NCBI GenBank assembly: GCA_964460115.1
Contig: CAYWPR010000005.1
Span: 62,001-126,000, forward strand
Direction of reading: 5' to 3'
Length of the DNA stretch: 64,000 nucleotides
Origin: JAEUJZ01 sp964460115
GTDB taxonomy: Bacteria; Myxococcota_A; Polyangia; Palsa-1104; JAEUJZ01
Position 1 is the first letter of the stretch; each line of letters starts with the position of its first letter. Positions 52,627 through 63,806 of this stretch are shown here, piece after piece. Made by a program: the position numbers and the translations under genes. The notes under the pieces were generated by a model, which was given only the letters and a program-made list of their open reading frames with translations, ran no database searches and was not told the origin of the DNA.

Positions 52627-54099
52627 TTATTTCTCGACGGACTTGCCGGTTGCTGCGGTTTCTGGATCGAAGGGAGCGGCGTTCGGCATTGCCGAAGGAG
52701 CCATCGGAAATGAGCCGATCATCGTGCCTTCTTCCTCATTGTCGCAACCATAGAAACCGTCTACGCCGCTCGGCGTGCTTGTGCGGTCTTTAGTGTTGGC
52801 ATCTTGCGCCGCCTCTGTCCTATAGAAGCCTTCGACTTTGTGACCCTCGAAAGATTTGATGAGCTTGGGTTTTGCCGGCTTTTCAAGCGCAAAGGAAGGC
52901 TTTTCCGGTGTCCCTGTTTCGCGCAACTGGCCGACGTAGTAAATGGCACTCGCCAAATTGCCGACCTGCAAGCTGCCTTGCTTTAGCGCTTCTGAGCGCG
53001 GCGATTTTTCTTTCAGAATGCGCTCTTTGACATCCAGGGCGTCATAGGTGGCTGCAACATAGACTTCCTTCGCAGGGGTAATACATAGTTCAGCGCCGCT
53101 GCGATGATTGCGCAGCATCTCGTCATTTATATCCTGATATGCCGTTTTTTGAATATCTCCGCCGACATGAGGTACTTCAATGAGAATGCCGCTGGCCGGA
53201 TCATTTAGCGCAGGCGGATTCCTTTTATCGCCTTCCTCTCTCTTAAACGGATACATAAATAAGAGGGCCGGTTCATTTCCAGCGCCGCGATGGAGCAGAC
53301 AAATGATCTCGCGACCGCTGAAGTTTATGTGCTGTGCTCCTTCGAAGTTGTACTGATTATATTTGCTCGTGGTGCCATCTTTTAGCTTGGCTTTGTCATT
53401 GGGAAAGTCCTGAATGTCGCTGGCATCGGCAAAGATAGACAGATCCTGCAACAGGAAAAACGTCAATATGCGTCCCTGGCTGGCTAGCAGATCGTACTGT
53501 CCCGGTCTTCCTGTGGCCGCGATTCCTTCACAGTCATCTAACAAGGGCACATCTTTTGGCCACGTGAATATAATGAGATCATTTTTGCCGGCAGAATTAA
53601 CGTACTGTAAGCCCACCCGCGGCAGCTTTCGCTTGGCGTTCTCGTCGTCCTTCTTTTTGTTGTCAAAGGCGACTAGAGATGCCTTGGTCGGAGTGATTTT
53701 TTGATGTTCGCTGTCTTCGATTGGATCAATAAGACAGGTCAGCGGTGCCATTCCGCTGATTCCAATGGCGGTAAGAGGAAGCGGTGCGGAATGCTGCGAT
53801 CCGGTTTTGGCATTCGCTTCCGGGACGGGTATCGCCGCGGACGGTGCTGCGTCATGCCCGAAGCCGTCTAGCACGGCCAATAGGGCCGCATCGCGTTCTT
53901 TTTGTTTTGCCGGCGAAAGCGACGCAGCCCTGGACGAAGCTGGGCCTGTTGTGGACGAAGGAATAGGCGGCGCTGCTGGGGGCGATTCAGGAGCTGCTAC
54001 GACGGGGGCAGACGGCTGAGCCGTGGCCCTTGTGCTAAGCCCGAAATGTTGCGGCTGCGTCGGTTGCCTTTGCGGCGACTCTAGCTCTGATTGAGACAT
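52627..54099 (-). CDS. Unrecognised 490-residue protein beside the NRPS-PKS locus
   Basis: I do not recognise this protein. There is no signal peptide. Residues 1-100 are disordered, rich in Pro, Ala, Ser and Gln. From ~150 to ~440 the chain looks globular and beta-rich (KLPRVGLQYVNSAGKNDLIIF, GQYDLLASQGRILTFFLLQDL, AQHINFSGREIICLLHRG, ILIEVPHVGGDIQ), followed by a polar tail with FYGCDNEEEG. Repeated strand-turn units hint at a propeller or similar repeat fold. It is on the same strand as the regulator and synthase, 225 bp upstream, and less GC-rich than the helicase gene on its other side. GGGGG precedes the ATG. Confidence 0.7.
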   Translation of the reverse strand: MSQSELESPQRQPTQPQHFGLSTRATAQPSAPVVAAPESPPAAPPIPSSTTGPASSRAASLSPAKQKERDAALLAVLDGFGHDAAPSAAIPVPEANAKTGSQHSAPLPLTAIGISGMAPLTCLIDPIEDSEHQKITPTKASLVAFDNKKKDDENAKRKLPRVGLQYVNSAGKNDLIIFTWPKDVPLLDDCEGIAATGRPGQYDLLASQGRILTFFLLQDLSIFADASDIQDFPNDKAKLKDGTTSKYNQYNFEGAQHINFSGREIICLLHRGAGNEPALLFMYPFKREEGDKRNPPALNDPASGILIEVPHVGGDIQKTAYQDINDEMLRNHRSGAELCITPAKEVYVAATYDALDVKERILKEKSPRSEALKQGSLQVGNLASAIYYVGQLRETGTPEKPSFALEKPAKPKLIKSFEGHKVEGFYRTEAAQDANTKDRTSTPSGVDGFYGCDNEEEGTMIGSFPMAPSAMPNAAPFDPETAATGKSVEK

Positions 54100-54321
54100 C
54101 AGACCCCCGAAAAAAAAAGAACCCTACATAGAAGTGATCGACCAAAACGCTATCTAAGTTGCGCGAGCTATGCATCGCGCCGAAAAACTCATAAATAGCA
54201 TATATGCGCCACCGCCATTGGCGCAGGTGGAATAAACCGCAGCCTCGGCAAAACAGTTGAAAAATATTTTTCGACATCATTCGGCGGCATTCGCGCTGCG
54301 CGTCCTGGTATAAGAGCCGTC

Positions 54322-56022
<1,701 letters not shown>

Positions 56023-56048
56023 TGCAGAAGGCCGGGTAGGGCAGGGCG

Positions 56049-57743
56049 TTAGGGAAAGGTCACGGCCCAAAAGCGCTGCGCATCGGAGTCATCCCAGCGG
56101 TCGGCGCAAGTGAGCGCGGACAGGGCATCGTGCAGTTCGCGCGCGCTGGCAAAGCGTTCATCGGGCGACTTCTTCAGGCAGCGCATCACGATGGCTTCAA
56201 GTTGCGTAGTGATTGGCGTTCCGCGATGCTTCGATGGGAATTCCGGTTCGAACGTCATATGGGCAATCAGCAGTTCGCCAATCGACGCACCTATATGCGG
56301 CGGTCGCCCCGCCAGCATGAAGTACAAGGTCGCCCCCAGCGAATACAAATCGGAACGCGCGTCCGCGGGGCGCCCCGCACAGACCTCCGGAGCCATATAA
56401 GTGGGCGTTCCGCCCACAAAGTTAGTCTGGGTGGCGGTGGTATCTCCTTCGGCGCCATCGGTCAGCTTGGCGATGCCAAAGTCGAGCAGTTTAACGCAAT
56501 CGCGAAACTCGCCGGACCGGCCGATAAAGATGTTTCCAGGCTTCACATCGCGGTGTATGACGCCCGCTTCATGCGCTTCTGCCAAAGACAGGCAGGCTTG
56601 GCGGGCGAAATGGACCGCGCGGGCTTCGGAAAGCGGTCCCGTTGTCTCGACCAGCTTGCGCAAGTCGGCTCCGACCAAAAGCTCCATGGCCATATACCAA
56701 AGGCCGTCGTCACTGGCGCCAAAGTCATAGATTTGAATGGTATACGGACTGCGCAGGCGTCCGGCGGCGCGGGCCTCGCGTTCGAAGCGGCGAATTTCGG
56801 CGGCGCCGTTCGCCCCGCCGCGCAGTAGCTTTAACGCCACATCGCGCCGCAGCACTTGATCCCAGGCCAGCCAGACTTCCCCCATTCCGCCCGAGCCTAT
56901 AGGCGCTTTTAAACGGTAGCGGCCGAGCTTGCGCGCTTCGAAGATCTGCCGTCGCAGCATCCATGCCGAATTGCTGACAAACACACCAATTCCGGCGCTA
57001 AGCACCACAAAGATATAGTTGGCAGCGAATGTGCCAATGTTCGAGACATTGCGAAAGCTGAGCGCGGTTTTCGCATCTACCGTCGCCGCAATCAGCATCA
57101 CTGCGGGATACAGGCAGACGTGCAGAATGGTCATGGGAAGGATGCTGCGCCACGGTGCGGGCAATAGCGCCAGCCGCACAAGCAGCATCAGCGAAACTCC
57201 ATGCTGGTAGATGGCCAGCGGACCACCAAGCGGTAGTGAGATGAGCGCGACACAGATCACCGGAAAACTCGTGCCGAGAATTTCTCCGGCCTTTAGCCAG
57301 CGCGCCGAAATTCCCGGTCGCCGAAGCAGCGGCATCCACATAAGCACGCTGACTTCTCCGACCGTTCGCCACAGCGCAATCCACATCAGCGAATTTCGCG
57401 CGGCCGGCAAGATGACATGACACATGAGGATGTCCAGCAAGAAAAACGCCGGCCAGACTCCAAGGAAAATGAGCATCGCGAACCGCAAAGAGCGGCGGCG
57501 TTCTTCGCGTTCGCGTTGTTCTTCGGCTTCGCGCTCGCGTTCCCGTTCCGCTTGGCGTGACGCGCCAGTCGTTGCATCTGTCGTCATCATTGCCGCGCTG
57601 CGCGGCGAGTTTGGCGGGGCGGACAACGTGGCTTCAAAAGCCATGGCTGAATCATTCGCCGGTGCCGATGTCGCGCCTTGGGAAGACGGTGCCGCGACTC
57701 CGTTGGCTTTGGGTGGATGACTCACAATGTTGTATTTTAGCAC
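56049..57743 (-). CDS. Membrane-bound Ser/Thr protein kinase
   Basis: The 564-residue protein has a disordered N-terminus, a highly charged Glu/Arg helix (~65-84) and about six membrane segments (~88-262). A cytosolic Hanks-type kinase begins at ~273. It is complete: GSGGMGEVW loop, Lys305, His397-Arg398-Asp399 in HRDVKPGN, DFG 421-423 and YMAPE. The topology, with the kinase after the membrane domain, is the reverse of PknB. The start is uncertain (GTG at 57743, ATG at 57644). It follows uvrA by 8 bp on the same strand and should be co-transcribed with it. Confidence 0.9.
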   Translation of the reverse strand: MLKYNIVSHPPKANGVAAPSSQGATSAPANDSAMAFEATLSAPPNSPRSAAMMTTDATTGASRQAEREREREAEEQREREERRRSLRFAMLIFLGVWPAFFLLDILMCHVILPAARNSLMWIALWRTVGEVSVLMWMPLLRRPGISARWLKAGEILGTSFPVICVALISLPLGGPLAIYQHGVSLMLLVRLALLPAPWRSILPMTILHVCLYPAVMLIAATVDAKTALSFRNVSNIGTFAANYIFVVLSAGIGVFVSNSAWMLRRQIFEARKLGRYRLKAPIGSGGMGEVWLAWDQVLRRDVALKLLRGGANGAAEIRRFEREARAAGRLRSPYTIQIYDFGASDDGLWYMAMELLVGADLRKLVETTGPLSEARAVHFARQACLSLAEAHEAGVIHRDVKPGNIFIGRSGEFRDCVKLLDFGIAKLTDGAEGDTTATQTNFVGGTPTYMAPEVCAGRPADARSDLYSLGATLYFMLAGRPPHIGASIGELLIAHMTFEPEFPSKHRGTPITTQLEAIVMRCLKKSPDERFASARELHDALSALTCADRWDDSDAQRFWAVTFP

Positions 57744-57751
57744 GTCCGCGC

Positions 57752-60700
57752 TCAGGCACCGCTAGGCGGTGCAGACGCCGTTTTCCCGCTTGGGCCTGCA
57801 GAAAGGGAATTGCTATTTCGACGCGTATAGCGTTCGGCCAGACAAGTTCCGGTGGCGGTCTTTTCGCGCAAAAGCGCGGCCGCGGTTCCCGCAAATACGA
57901 TTTCCCCGCCGGCGGCGCCAGCATCCGGACCAAGCTCAATGACCCAATCGGCAGAGGCGATGACGTCCGGATGATGTTCAATGATTAGCAAGGTGTCGCC
58001 ACGCTCGACCAATCGCCGCAGGACCGCGATGAGGCGCCGAACATCGGAAAGATGCAGTCCGGTCGTCGGTTCATCCAGAACGTACAAAGTCGGCTCGTGT
58101 TTGACCCCGGCCGTCAGTTCATCGGCCAGCTTTAGACGCTGCGCTTCGCCGCCCGACAGAGTATGGCTGCCCTGACCAAGCTGTACATAGCCGACGCCCA
58201 GATCGCATAATGTCCGCAAGGGGGCGGCGATACGGCGGTGGGCCGCAAAGAACTCTGCGGCTTCTTCTGCTGACAAACGCAGCACCTCGCCAATGCTAAG
58301 TTCGCGGTATCGCACTTCCAAGGTCGCCGGTTCAAAACGGCTGCCGCCGCAGGCTTCGCAAGTCGTCACGACGTCTGGCAAAAAGGACATCTCGCTGACC
58401 AAAACTCCCTGGCCTTCGCAAACCGCGCAGCGACCGCCGCTGGCGGTATTGAACGAAAAGCGCTGGGCCGTAAAACCGCGCATCTTGGCTTCCGGCAGGT
58501 TGGCGTACAAGCGGCGGATGTCATCCCAAATGCCTAAAAAAGTCGCTGGAACCGAGCGCGGCGTACGACCAATCGGCGACTGATCTACCGACATGGCCCG
58601 CTTTATGTACTTGACCCCATCGAGTCGCGCATAAGGCAGCGCCGCCGGGCCATCGCTGGTCAATCCCAGCGCCTGACGCAGCGCCGGATAAAAAGTCTTC
58701 TGCACAAGCGTACTTTTGCCCGAGCCGCTGGGTCCGGCCACCACGCACAGCGTGCCGACCGGGACGCGCAAATCGATATGCTTCAGGTTGTGGGCGTGCG
58801 CATCGCGCAATTCAATCCAGTTTCCTGACCACTGTCCTATCGGCCCATGCCCGGACAAAGCGGGCAGCCCCGGCTGCGCCGCCTGCGCCGGAATCGCCGG
58901 ACCGAGCTTCAGAGCGGCGCCGGTCGGTGAATCGCTGCGGCTTAGCACTTGGGCGGCGCTGCCTTCGGCGATGATACGGCCGCCGTGCTGGCCGCCGCTT
59001 GGGCCCAGGTCTATTAGGTGGTCGGCGGCGTGAATGGTTTCTTCATCATGCTCGACGCACAATACCGTGCAGCCGCCGTCGACGAGCAAACGCAGATTGC
59101 GCAGCAGCCGCGCAGTGTCGCGTGGGTGCAGCCCGATGGTTGGTTCGTCCAGCACATAAAGCGCCCCGGTCAGTCCGCTGCCAAGCTGCGCCGACAGCCG
59201 CAGCCTTTGCATTTCTCCGCCAGACAGCGTCGCTGCCGCGCGATCAAGAGGCAGATATTCCAGGCCGATTTCGGCGATAAAAGCCAGTCGGCGCAATAGC
59301 TCAGCGTGCGGCGCGGCGGCGACCAGGGCGCGCGTGCCCTCCCAGTGAAATTTTTGCGCCAGTTTGAGGGCGCTTTGCACGTCGTGCCGGCAAAACTCGC
59401 TGTAGGTCAGCCCGCACAGCCGCACGCGCGCCGAAATGGGCGAAAGCCGCGAGCCGCCGCAAGCCGAACATGGGCGCCCGTCTTCTTCAAGAATTCCCTG
59501 CCCGGCGCAGCGTTCGCATTGACCTTGCTGGGTATTAAACGAAAACCAGCGCGGATCGAGCTCGGGAATGCCCATTCCGCAGCGCGGACAGGCGCGCGCG
59601 GTCGAAAAGATGCGTTCGTCCGCGCTTTGTTGTGCTTGCGGGGCGCCTGGGCCAATGCGCACGCTGCCGTCCCCAAAATGCAGGGCGCGGGCCAGCGTTT
59701 GCGCATCAAGCTGCTTGAGCGAACCCGTATAGATCACAAGGTCGATGGAGTGCTCGCGGGTTTTCGACAAGGCCGGCGGTGGATCGATGTCCTTAAGCTG
59801 TCCATCAATACGGGCCCTGCGCACGCCAGCCTGTAGCGCCGCGGTCAGTAGATCCAAGTAGATCCCTTTGCGGCCGCGCACCGCCGGTGCGTACAAAGTA
59901 TAAAGGTCGCTTTTTTTCGCGCCGGCAAGCGCCAAAAGCTGCGCCTGCAGCTCGTCTTTGCCAAGCGCTTCGACGGGAATTTCACAAGTTGGGCAGTAGG
60001 GCGTGCCGACCTTGGCATAAAGCAGCCGCAAATAATGCGCGGCTTCGGTGACGGTGGCCACGGTCGAATTGGCGCCGGCGCGGGCGGTGCGCTGTTCCAG
60101 GGCGATGCTCGGCGGAACTCCATCGACCCGCGCCACATCGGGGCGCGGCGGCGCCGGCAGAAATTGCCGAGCATAGGGACTTAGCGTCTCTAAAAACCGG
60201 CGCTGCCCTTCGGCGTAGATGACGTCAAAGGCCAGCGACGACTTTCCCGAGCCGCTCGGACCGGTAACGACGCTGAGCTTGCCATGGGGAATGCGGCAAG
60301 ATACGTCTTTTAGGTTGTGCTCGCGGGCGCGCTCGACGACGATTTCGCCATCTTGGCTGGGAGCTGCCGGCGGGGCAAAGGCTGTGTCCGTGGCAGCGGT
60401 CGGCGCTTGCAGCGCCAGACCGGTTCGCGTCTCGAGTGCCGCAATTTGCGCGGGGGTTCCGACGCCCATCAGCTGTCCGCCGTGCGGTCCGCCGCCAGGA
60501 CCTAGGTCAATGACCCAGTCGGCGGCGGCGATGACTTGCAAGTCGTGCTCGACGACGACGACGCTGGCCCCTTCTTCCACCAGTTGGTGCAGCGCTGCGA
60601 TGACTCGGCTCAGATCTTCGGGATGAAGGCCGGCGCTGGGTTCGTCGATAATAAATAGCGTGCCGCGGGTGGCCTGCGGCAGCCCCAAAGCCCGGGCCAG

Positions 60701-63184
60701 CTTGAGCCGCTGCGCCTCGCCCCCGGACAGCGTCGAAAGCGGTTGCCCAAGCGGCAGGTAGCCAAGGCCCAGCCGCACAAGCGGCGTCAAGGCCCGGCGC
60801 AGCGCCGAATCGGGATGCGCCGCGGAGGAAAAATGGGCCAGGACTTCGTCGATGCTCATGGCCAGCGTCTCGGCGGCGTTTTGATTCAAAAGCCGCACCG
60901 CCAGCACTTCGGGGGCAAAGCGTTGGCCCTGACACAGCGGACAGCGGTAGCTGACGTCCGCTAGAAACTGCATTTCGACGGTTTGATAGCCCTCGCCGGA
61001 GCAGGCCGCGCAGCGGCCGGCCGGCAAGTTGAACGAAAAATGGGCCGGCGTCAGCCCGCGCCGTTTGGCTTCGGGCTCGGCGGCGAAGCGAGCGCGCAGG
61101 CGATCCCAGGCTTTGGTATAGGTGGCGGCGTTGCCGCGCGCGGTTCGTCCAAGCGGCGACTGATCGACCAGCACCACTTGACGCAGCGACCCTGTGCCCT
61201 CCAGGCTGCGATAGGCGCCGGGCAGCTCGACGTCGGTATCGCCGAAGCGCCGCGCCAGGGCGCGGTAAAGCACATCCTCGGCCAGCGTCGATTTGCCCGA
61301 GCCGCTGGGTCCGGTGATGGCGCACAGCACTTCCAGAGGAATATCGATATCCAGATCGCAAAGGTTGTGCGCCGTGACGCCGCGCAGCGTCAGGTGGTGC
61401 GCGTTATGCCGCGGCGTATGCACCGCGCTGTGTGCCGCGGCGTGGGCGCGTCCCGTCGGCAAATCGCTGCGCGATAGAAGCTGCTTGGGCAGGCCGTCAA
61501 AAAGCACGCGTCCGCCTGCAGGGCCGGCCCCCGGTCCGAGCTCGATGACGCGGTCGCTTTGGCGCAGCAGCGATTCTTCGTGTGCAATGGCCAGCACGCT
61601 GTTACCGGCCGCGGCCAGCGTTCGCATTGCTGCGCCCAGGCGCGGCACATCGCTTTTGTGCAAACCGACGCTGGGTTCATCCAGCACAAACAGCGTTCCG
61701 GTCAGCCCGGCGCCAAGCGCCGTGGTCAGGCTGGCGCGTTGCGCTTCGCCTCCAGAAAGCGTTCGCGCCGGCCGATCGAGCTGCAGATAATCCAGCCCGA
61801 CTTGTTGCAAATAGCCAAGCCGCATACACAAGGCCTGACGGGCGTTTTGGCCCTGCGGACCGCGCGGCACAAGGGGCGTGATGCGTTCCAGCGCTTGGCG
61901 CACGGTTTGGGTATGCCACTCGGCCAGGTTGCATCCGGCGACCTTGTAACGCAGCGCTTCGCGGTTTAGGCGCGCGCCGGCGCAAGCCATACAAGGCACG
62001 TAGGCCCGATAGCGCGACAAAAGCACGCGAACGTGCATCTTGTAAGTGCGTGCTTCCAAGAAACTAAACCAAGCGCGCACGCCGGGGTACTTGCCGTCTT
62101 CCCAACTGCCTTCGCCATCCAAAACCAGGTTTTGCTGCCGCGGCGTAAGCGCTTGCCAGGGCTTATCGAGCGGAATCGCCTGGCGCCGAGCAAAATCGAT
62201 CAGCGCGGCGCGTTCCCATTCCGAGCTGCGCCCATTCCACGGCCGAATGGCGCCGGCGCGCAGGCTAAGCGTCGCATCGGGAATGACCTTATTCCAATCG
62301 ATGTCGATGACGCGCCCAAAGCCGCGGCATGCGGCGCAAGCGCCAAGCGGCGAATTGTACGAAAAAAGCCGCGCGTGCGCCGGCGCAAAGCTGCGCTGAC
62401 ATTGCGGACAGCGCAGACCTTTGCTGTAACTGATGCGTCGCGTCGCTGCGCCGTCGGCAAGCATATTGGGGCCCGGCTGCACGATGATTTCGGCGCGTTC
62501 GCCGTGCTTTATGCAAAGCTCCAAGGCTTCTTGCAGCCGGCCGCGGTCGCGTTCGCCCAGCAATGTGCGATCGGCGACGACTAGAGGCGGCGCAGACGCA
62601 GCGGCGTCCGGCGCCAGCGTTTCTAGGTCTGCCACCGTTTCGTCAAGCAGCACTCGACGAAATCCTTGCGTCAGCAACTGGGCGCGCTTTTCGACAAGGC
62701 TTTGTCCGGCGGGCAGCGGAAAAGCGATAAGAGCCCGCGACCCGGCAAAACTTTGGCACAGGCGCGCCGCGGCATCGGCCGAGGAGATTTCCTGCGCGGG
62801 GCGCTTGCAGTCCGCGCAGACGGGCACTCCTTCGGCGGCAAACAGCGCCGACAGGTAGGGCTCGATGTCGGTCAGCGTGGCCAAGGTCGAGCGGCTTGAT
62901 TTAACCGGCGCGCGCCTGTCCACGGCCACGGCCGCGGCCACCGGAGCCAAGCTGTCTACGGGAGGGCGCTCCAGGCGTTCGAGAAACTGCCGCGCGTAGG
63001 GGCTAAAGCTTTCTACAAAGCGCCGCTGCCCTTCGGCGTACAGTGTATCGAGGGCCAAAGACGATTTGCCCGCGCCGCTTGGACCGCAAAGCAGGACCAC
63101 CTGGCCGGGCTGTAGATCGAGGTCAACCGACTTGAGGTTGTGCGTGCGCGCGGCACGCAATGAAATGGGACGCACACCGCTCAT
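57752..63184 (-). CDS. uvrA: Double-length UvrA (two UvrA units fused)
   Basis: UvrA is the damage-recognition ATPase of nucleotide excision repair, normally ~940 residues and active as a dimer. This chain has 1810 residues and two complete UvrA-like units joined near residue 940. Unit 1 has Walker A GPSGAGKSS at 34-42, LSGGEAQRASL, GPSGSGKST and LSGGEAQRLKL. Unit 2 has GPSGSGKSS, LSGGEMQRLRL, GPSGSGKST and LSGGEAQRLKL. Both carry CxxC zinc pairs (for example CAACSGEGY..CPLCQGQRF and CAVCEGQG..CEACGGSRF). The joint (DTAFAPPAAPSQDGE) looks like a flexible linker. The continuous frame over 5.4 kb argues against an artefact. Confidence 0.93.
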   Translation of the reverse strand: MSGVRPISLRAARTHNLKSVDLDLQPGQVVLLCGPSGAGKSSLALDTLYAEGQRRFVESFSPYARQFLERLERPPVDSLAPVAAAVAVDRRAPVKSSRSTLATLTDIEPYLSALFAAEGVPVCADCKRPAQEISSADAAARLCQSFAGSRALIAFPLPAGQSLVEKRAQLLTQGFRRVLLDETVADLETLAPDAAASAPPLVVADRTLLGERDRGRLQEALELCIKHGERAEIIVQPGPNMLADGAATRRISYSKGLRCPQCQRSFAPAHARLFSYNSPLGACAACRGFGRVIDIDWNKVIPDATLSLRAGAIRPWNGRSSEWERAALIDFARRQAIPLDKPWQALTPRQQNLVLDGEGSWEDGKYPGVRAWFSFLEARTYKMHVRVLLSRYRAYVPCMACAGARLNREALRYKVAGCNLAEWHTQTVRQALERITPLVPRGPQGQNARQALCMRLGYLQQVGLDYLQLDRPARTLSGGEAQRASLTTALGAGLTGTLFVLDEPSVGLHKSDVPRLGAAMRTLAAAGNSVLAIAHEESLLRQSDRVIELGPGAGPAGGRVLFDGLPKQLLSRSDLPTGRAHAAAHSAVHTPRHNAHHLTLRGVTAHNLCDLDIDIPLEVLCAITGPSGSGKSTLAEDVLYRALARRFGDTDVELPGAYRSLEGTGSLRQVVLVDQSPLGRTARGNAATYTKAWDRLRARFAAEPEAKRRGLTPAHFSFNLPAGRCAACSGEGYQTVEMQFLADVSYRCPLCQGQRFAPEVLAVRLLNQNAAETLAMSIDEVLAHFSSAAHPDSALRRALTPLVRLGLGYLPLGQPLSTLSGGEAQRLKLARALGLPQATRGTLFIIDEPSAGLHPEDLSRVIAALHQLVEEGASVVVVEHDLQVIAAADWVIDLGPGGGPHGGQLMGVGTPAQIAALETRTGLALQAPTAATDTAFAPPAAPSQDGEIVVERAREHNLKDVSCRIPHGKLSVVTGPSGSGKSSLAFDVIYAEGQRRFLETLSPYARQFLPAPPRPDVARVDGVPPSIALEQRTARAGANSTVATVTEAAHYLRLLYAKVGTPYCPTCEIPVEALGKDELQAQLLALAGAKKSDLYTLYAPAVRGRKGIYLDLLTAALQAGVRRARIDGQLKDIDPPPALSKTREHSIDLVIYTGSLKQLDAQTLARALHFGDGSVRIGPGAPQAQQSADERIFSTARACPRCGMGIPELDPRWFSFNTQQGQCERCAGQGILEEDGRPCSACGGSRLSPISARVRLCGLTYSEFCRHDVQSALKLAQKFHWEGTRALVAAAPHAELLRRLAFIAEIGLEYLPLDRAAATLSGGEMQRLRLSAQLGSGLTGALYVLDEPTIGLHPRDTARLLRNLRLLVDGGCTVLCVEHDEETIHAADHLIDLGPSGGQHGGRIIAEGSAAQVLSRSDSPTGAALKLGPAIPAQAAQPGLPALSGHGPIGQWSGNWIELRDAHAHNLKHIDLRVPVGTLCVVAGPSGSGKSTLVQKTFYPALRQALGLTSDGPAALPYARLDGVKYIKRAMSVDQSPIGRTPRSVPATFLGIWDDIRRLYANLPEAKMRGFTAQRFSFNTASGGRCAVCEGQGVLVSEMSFLPDVVTTCEACGGSRFEPATLEVRYRELSIGEVLRLSAEEAAEFFAAHRRIAAPLRTLCDLGVGYVQLGQGSHTLSGGEAQRLKLADELTAGVKHEPTLYVLDEPTTGLHLSDVRRLIAVLRRLVERGDTLLIIEHHPDVIASADWVIELGPDAGAAGGEIVFAGTAAALLREKTATGTCLAERYTRRNSNSLSAGPSGKTASAPPSGA

Positions 63185-63237
63185 TTAGCCTACAGCGGGA
63201 AGTTCGCAAAGTGCGCAGATCAAGGTAGGCTTAACGC

Positions 63238-63753
63238 ATGTCTCAAAAGGTAGAAGATTCTACAGATCGCTGGGCCTCGCCCGCCGCCACCGCGGCCGTG
63301 TATGACAGCTTCGATGAATTTTTGCAGGCGGCCATTCGTGATTACTACGAACGCGGCTGGCAGCGGCCCAATTTTGTCGCGTTGCTGATTGCTTCGGGAC
63401 AGACCGGCAATATGGCCAAAAATGCTTTTGGCAGCACCGATGGGCTGAAAAAATTGGCGCTGGGTACGGTCGGCGTGCTGGCCATTCGCGTTGTACTAAC
63501 GCGCATTTTGACCGGCCCGCTGGGTTTGCTTTTGACGGGCGTGTCGGTGGCTTCGCTTGTGGCTTTGTTCATACGCCATCAGCGCGAGATCATGAGCAAG
63601 ACTGCGCGGTTTCGCGAGCTTATCGAGCGCACGCATGACAGCTTCGAAGAAGCGCAAGCCGGCTATCGTCAGAATCGTTTGGACGCCAGCGAGCGCAACA
63701 TGATGGTCGATGGGTTGATGCGGCGTTTTCTGCGCGAATGCGATGAGATTTGA
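63238..63753 (+). CDS. Small membrane-hairpin protein of unknown function
   Basis: I do not recognise this 171-residue protein. A soluble helical N-terminus (FDEFLQAAIRDYYERGWQRP) is followed by a Gly-rich linker and two adjacent hydrophobic helices (LALGTVGVLAIRVVLTRIL, GPLGLLLTGVSVASLVALFI). A long amphipathic, charged C-terminal helix region follows (RFRELIERTHDSFEEAQAGYR to FLRECDEI). That shape would place both ends in the cytosol. The ATG at 63238 lies 53 bp from the divergent uvrA start. A lipoprotein gene follows 53 bp downstream. Confidence 0.7.
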   Translation: MSQKVEDSTDRWASPAATAAVYDSFDEFLQAAIRDYYERGWQRPNFVALLIASGQTGNMAKNAFGSTDGLKKLALGTVGVLAIRVVLTRILTGPLGLLLTGVSVASLVALFIRHQREIMSKTARFRELIERTHDSFEEAQAGYRQNRLDASERNMMVDGLMRRFLRECDEI

Positions 63754-63806
63754 CCAAAAACTCGGCGCAACAAGCAGCGCGGCAGTTGCCGGCTATACTG
63801 AGCGCA

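Noticed and set aside
57752..63184. Two separate uvrA genes misread as one
   Set aside because: The frame is continuous, with a Pro/Ala linker between the units and no start or ribosome site at the junction.
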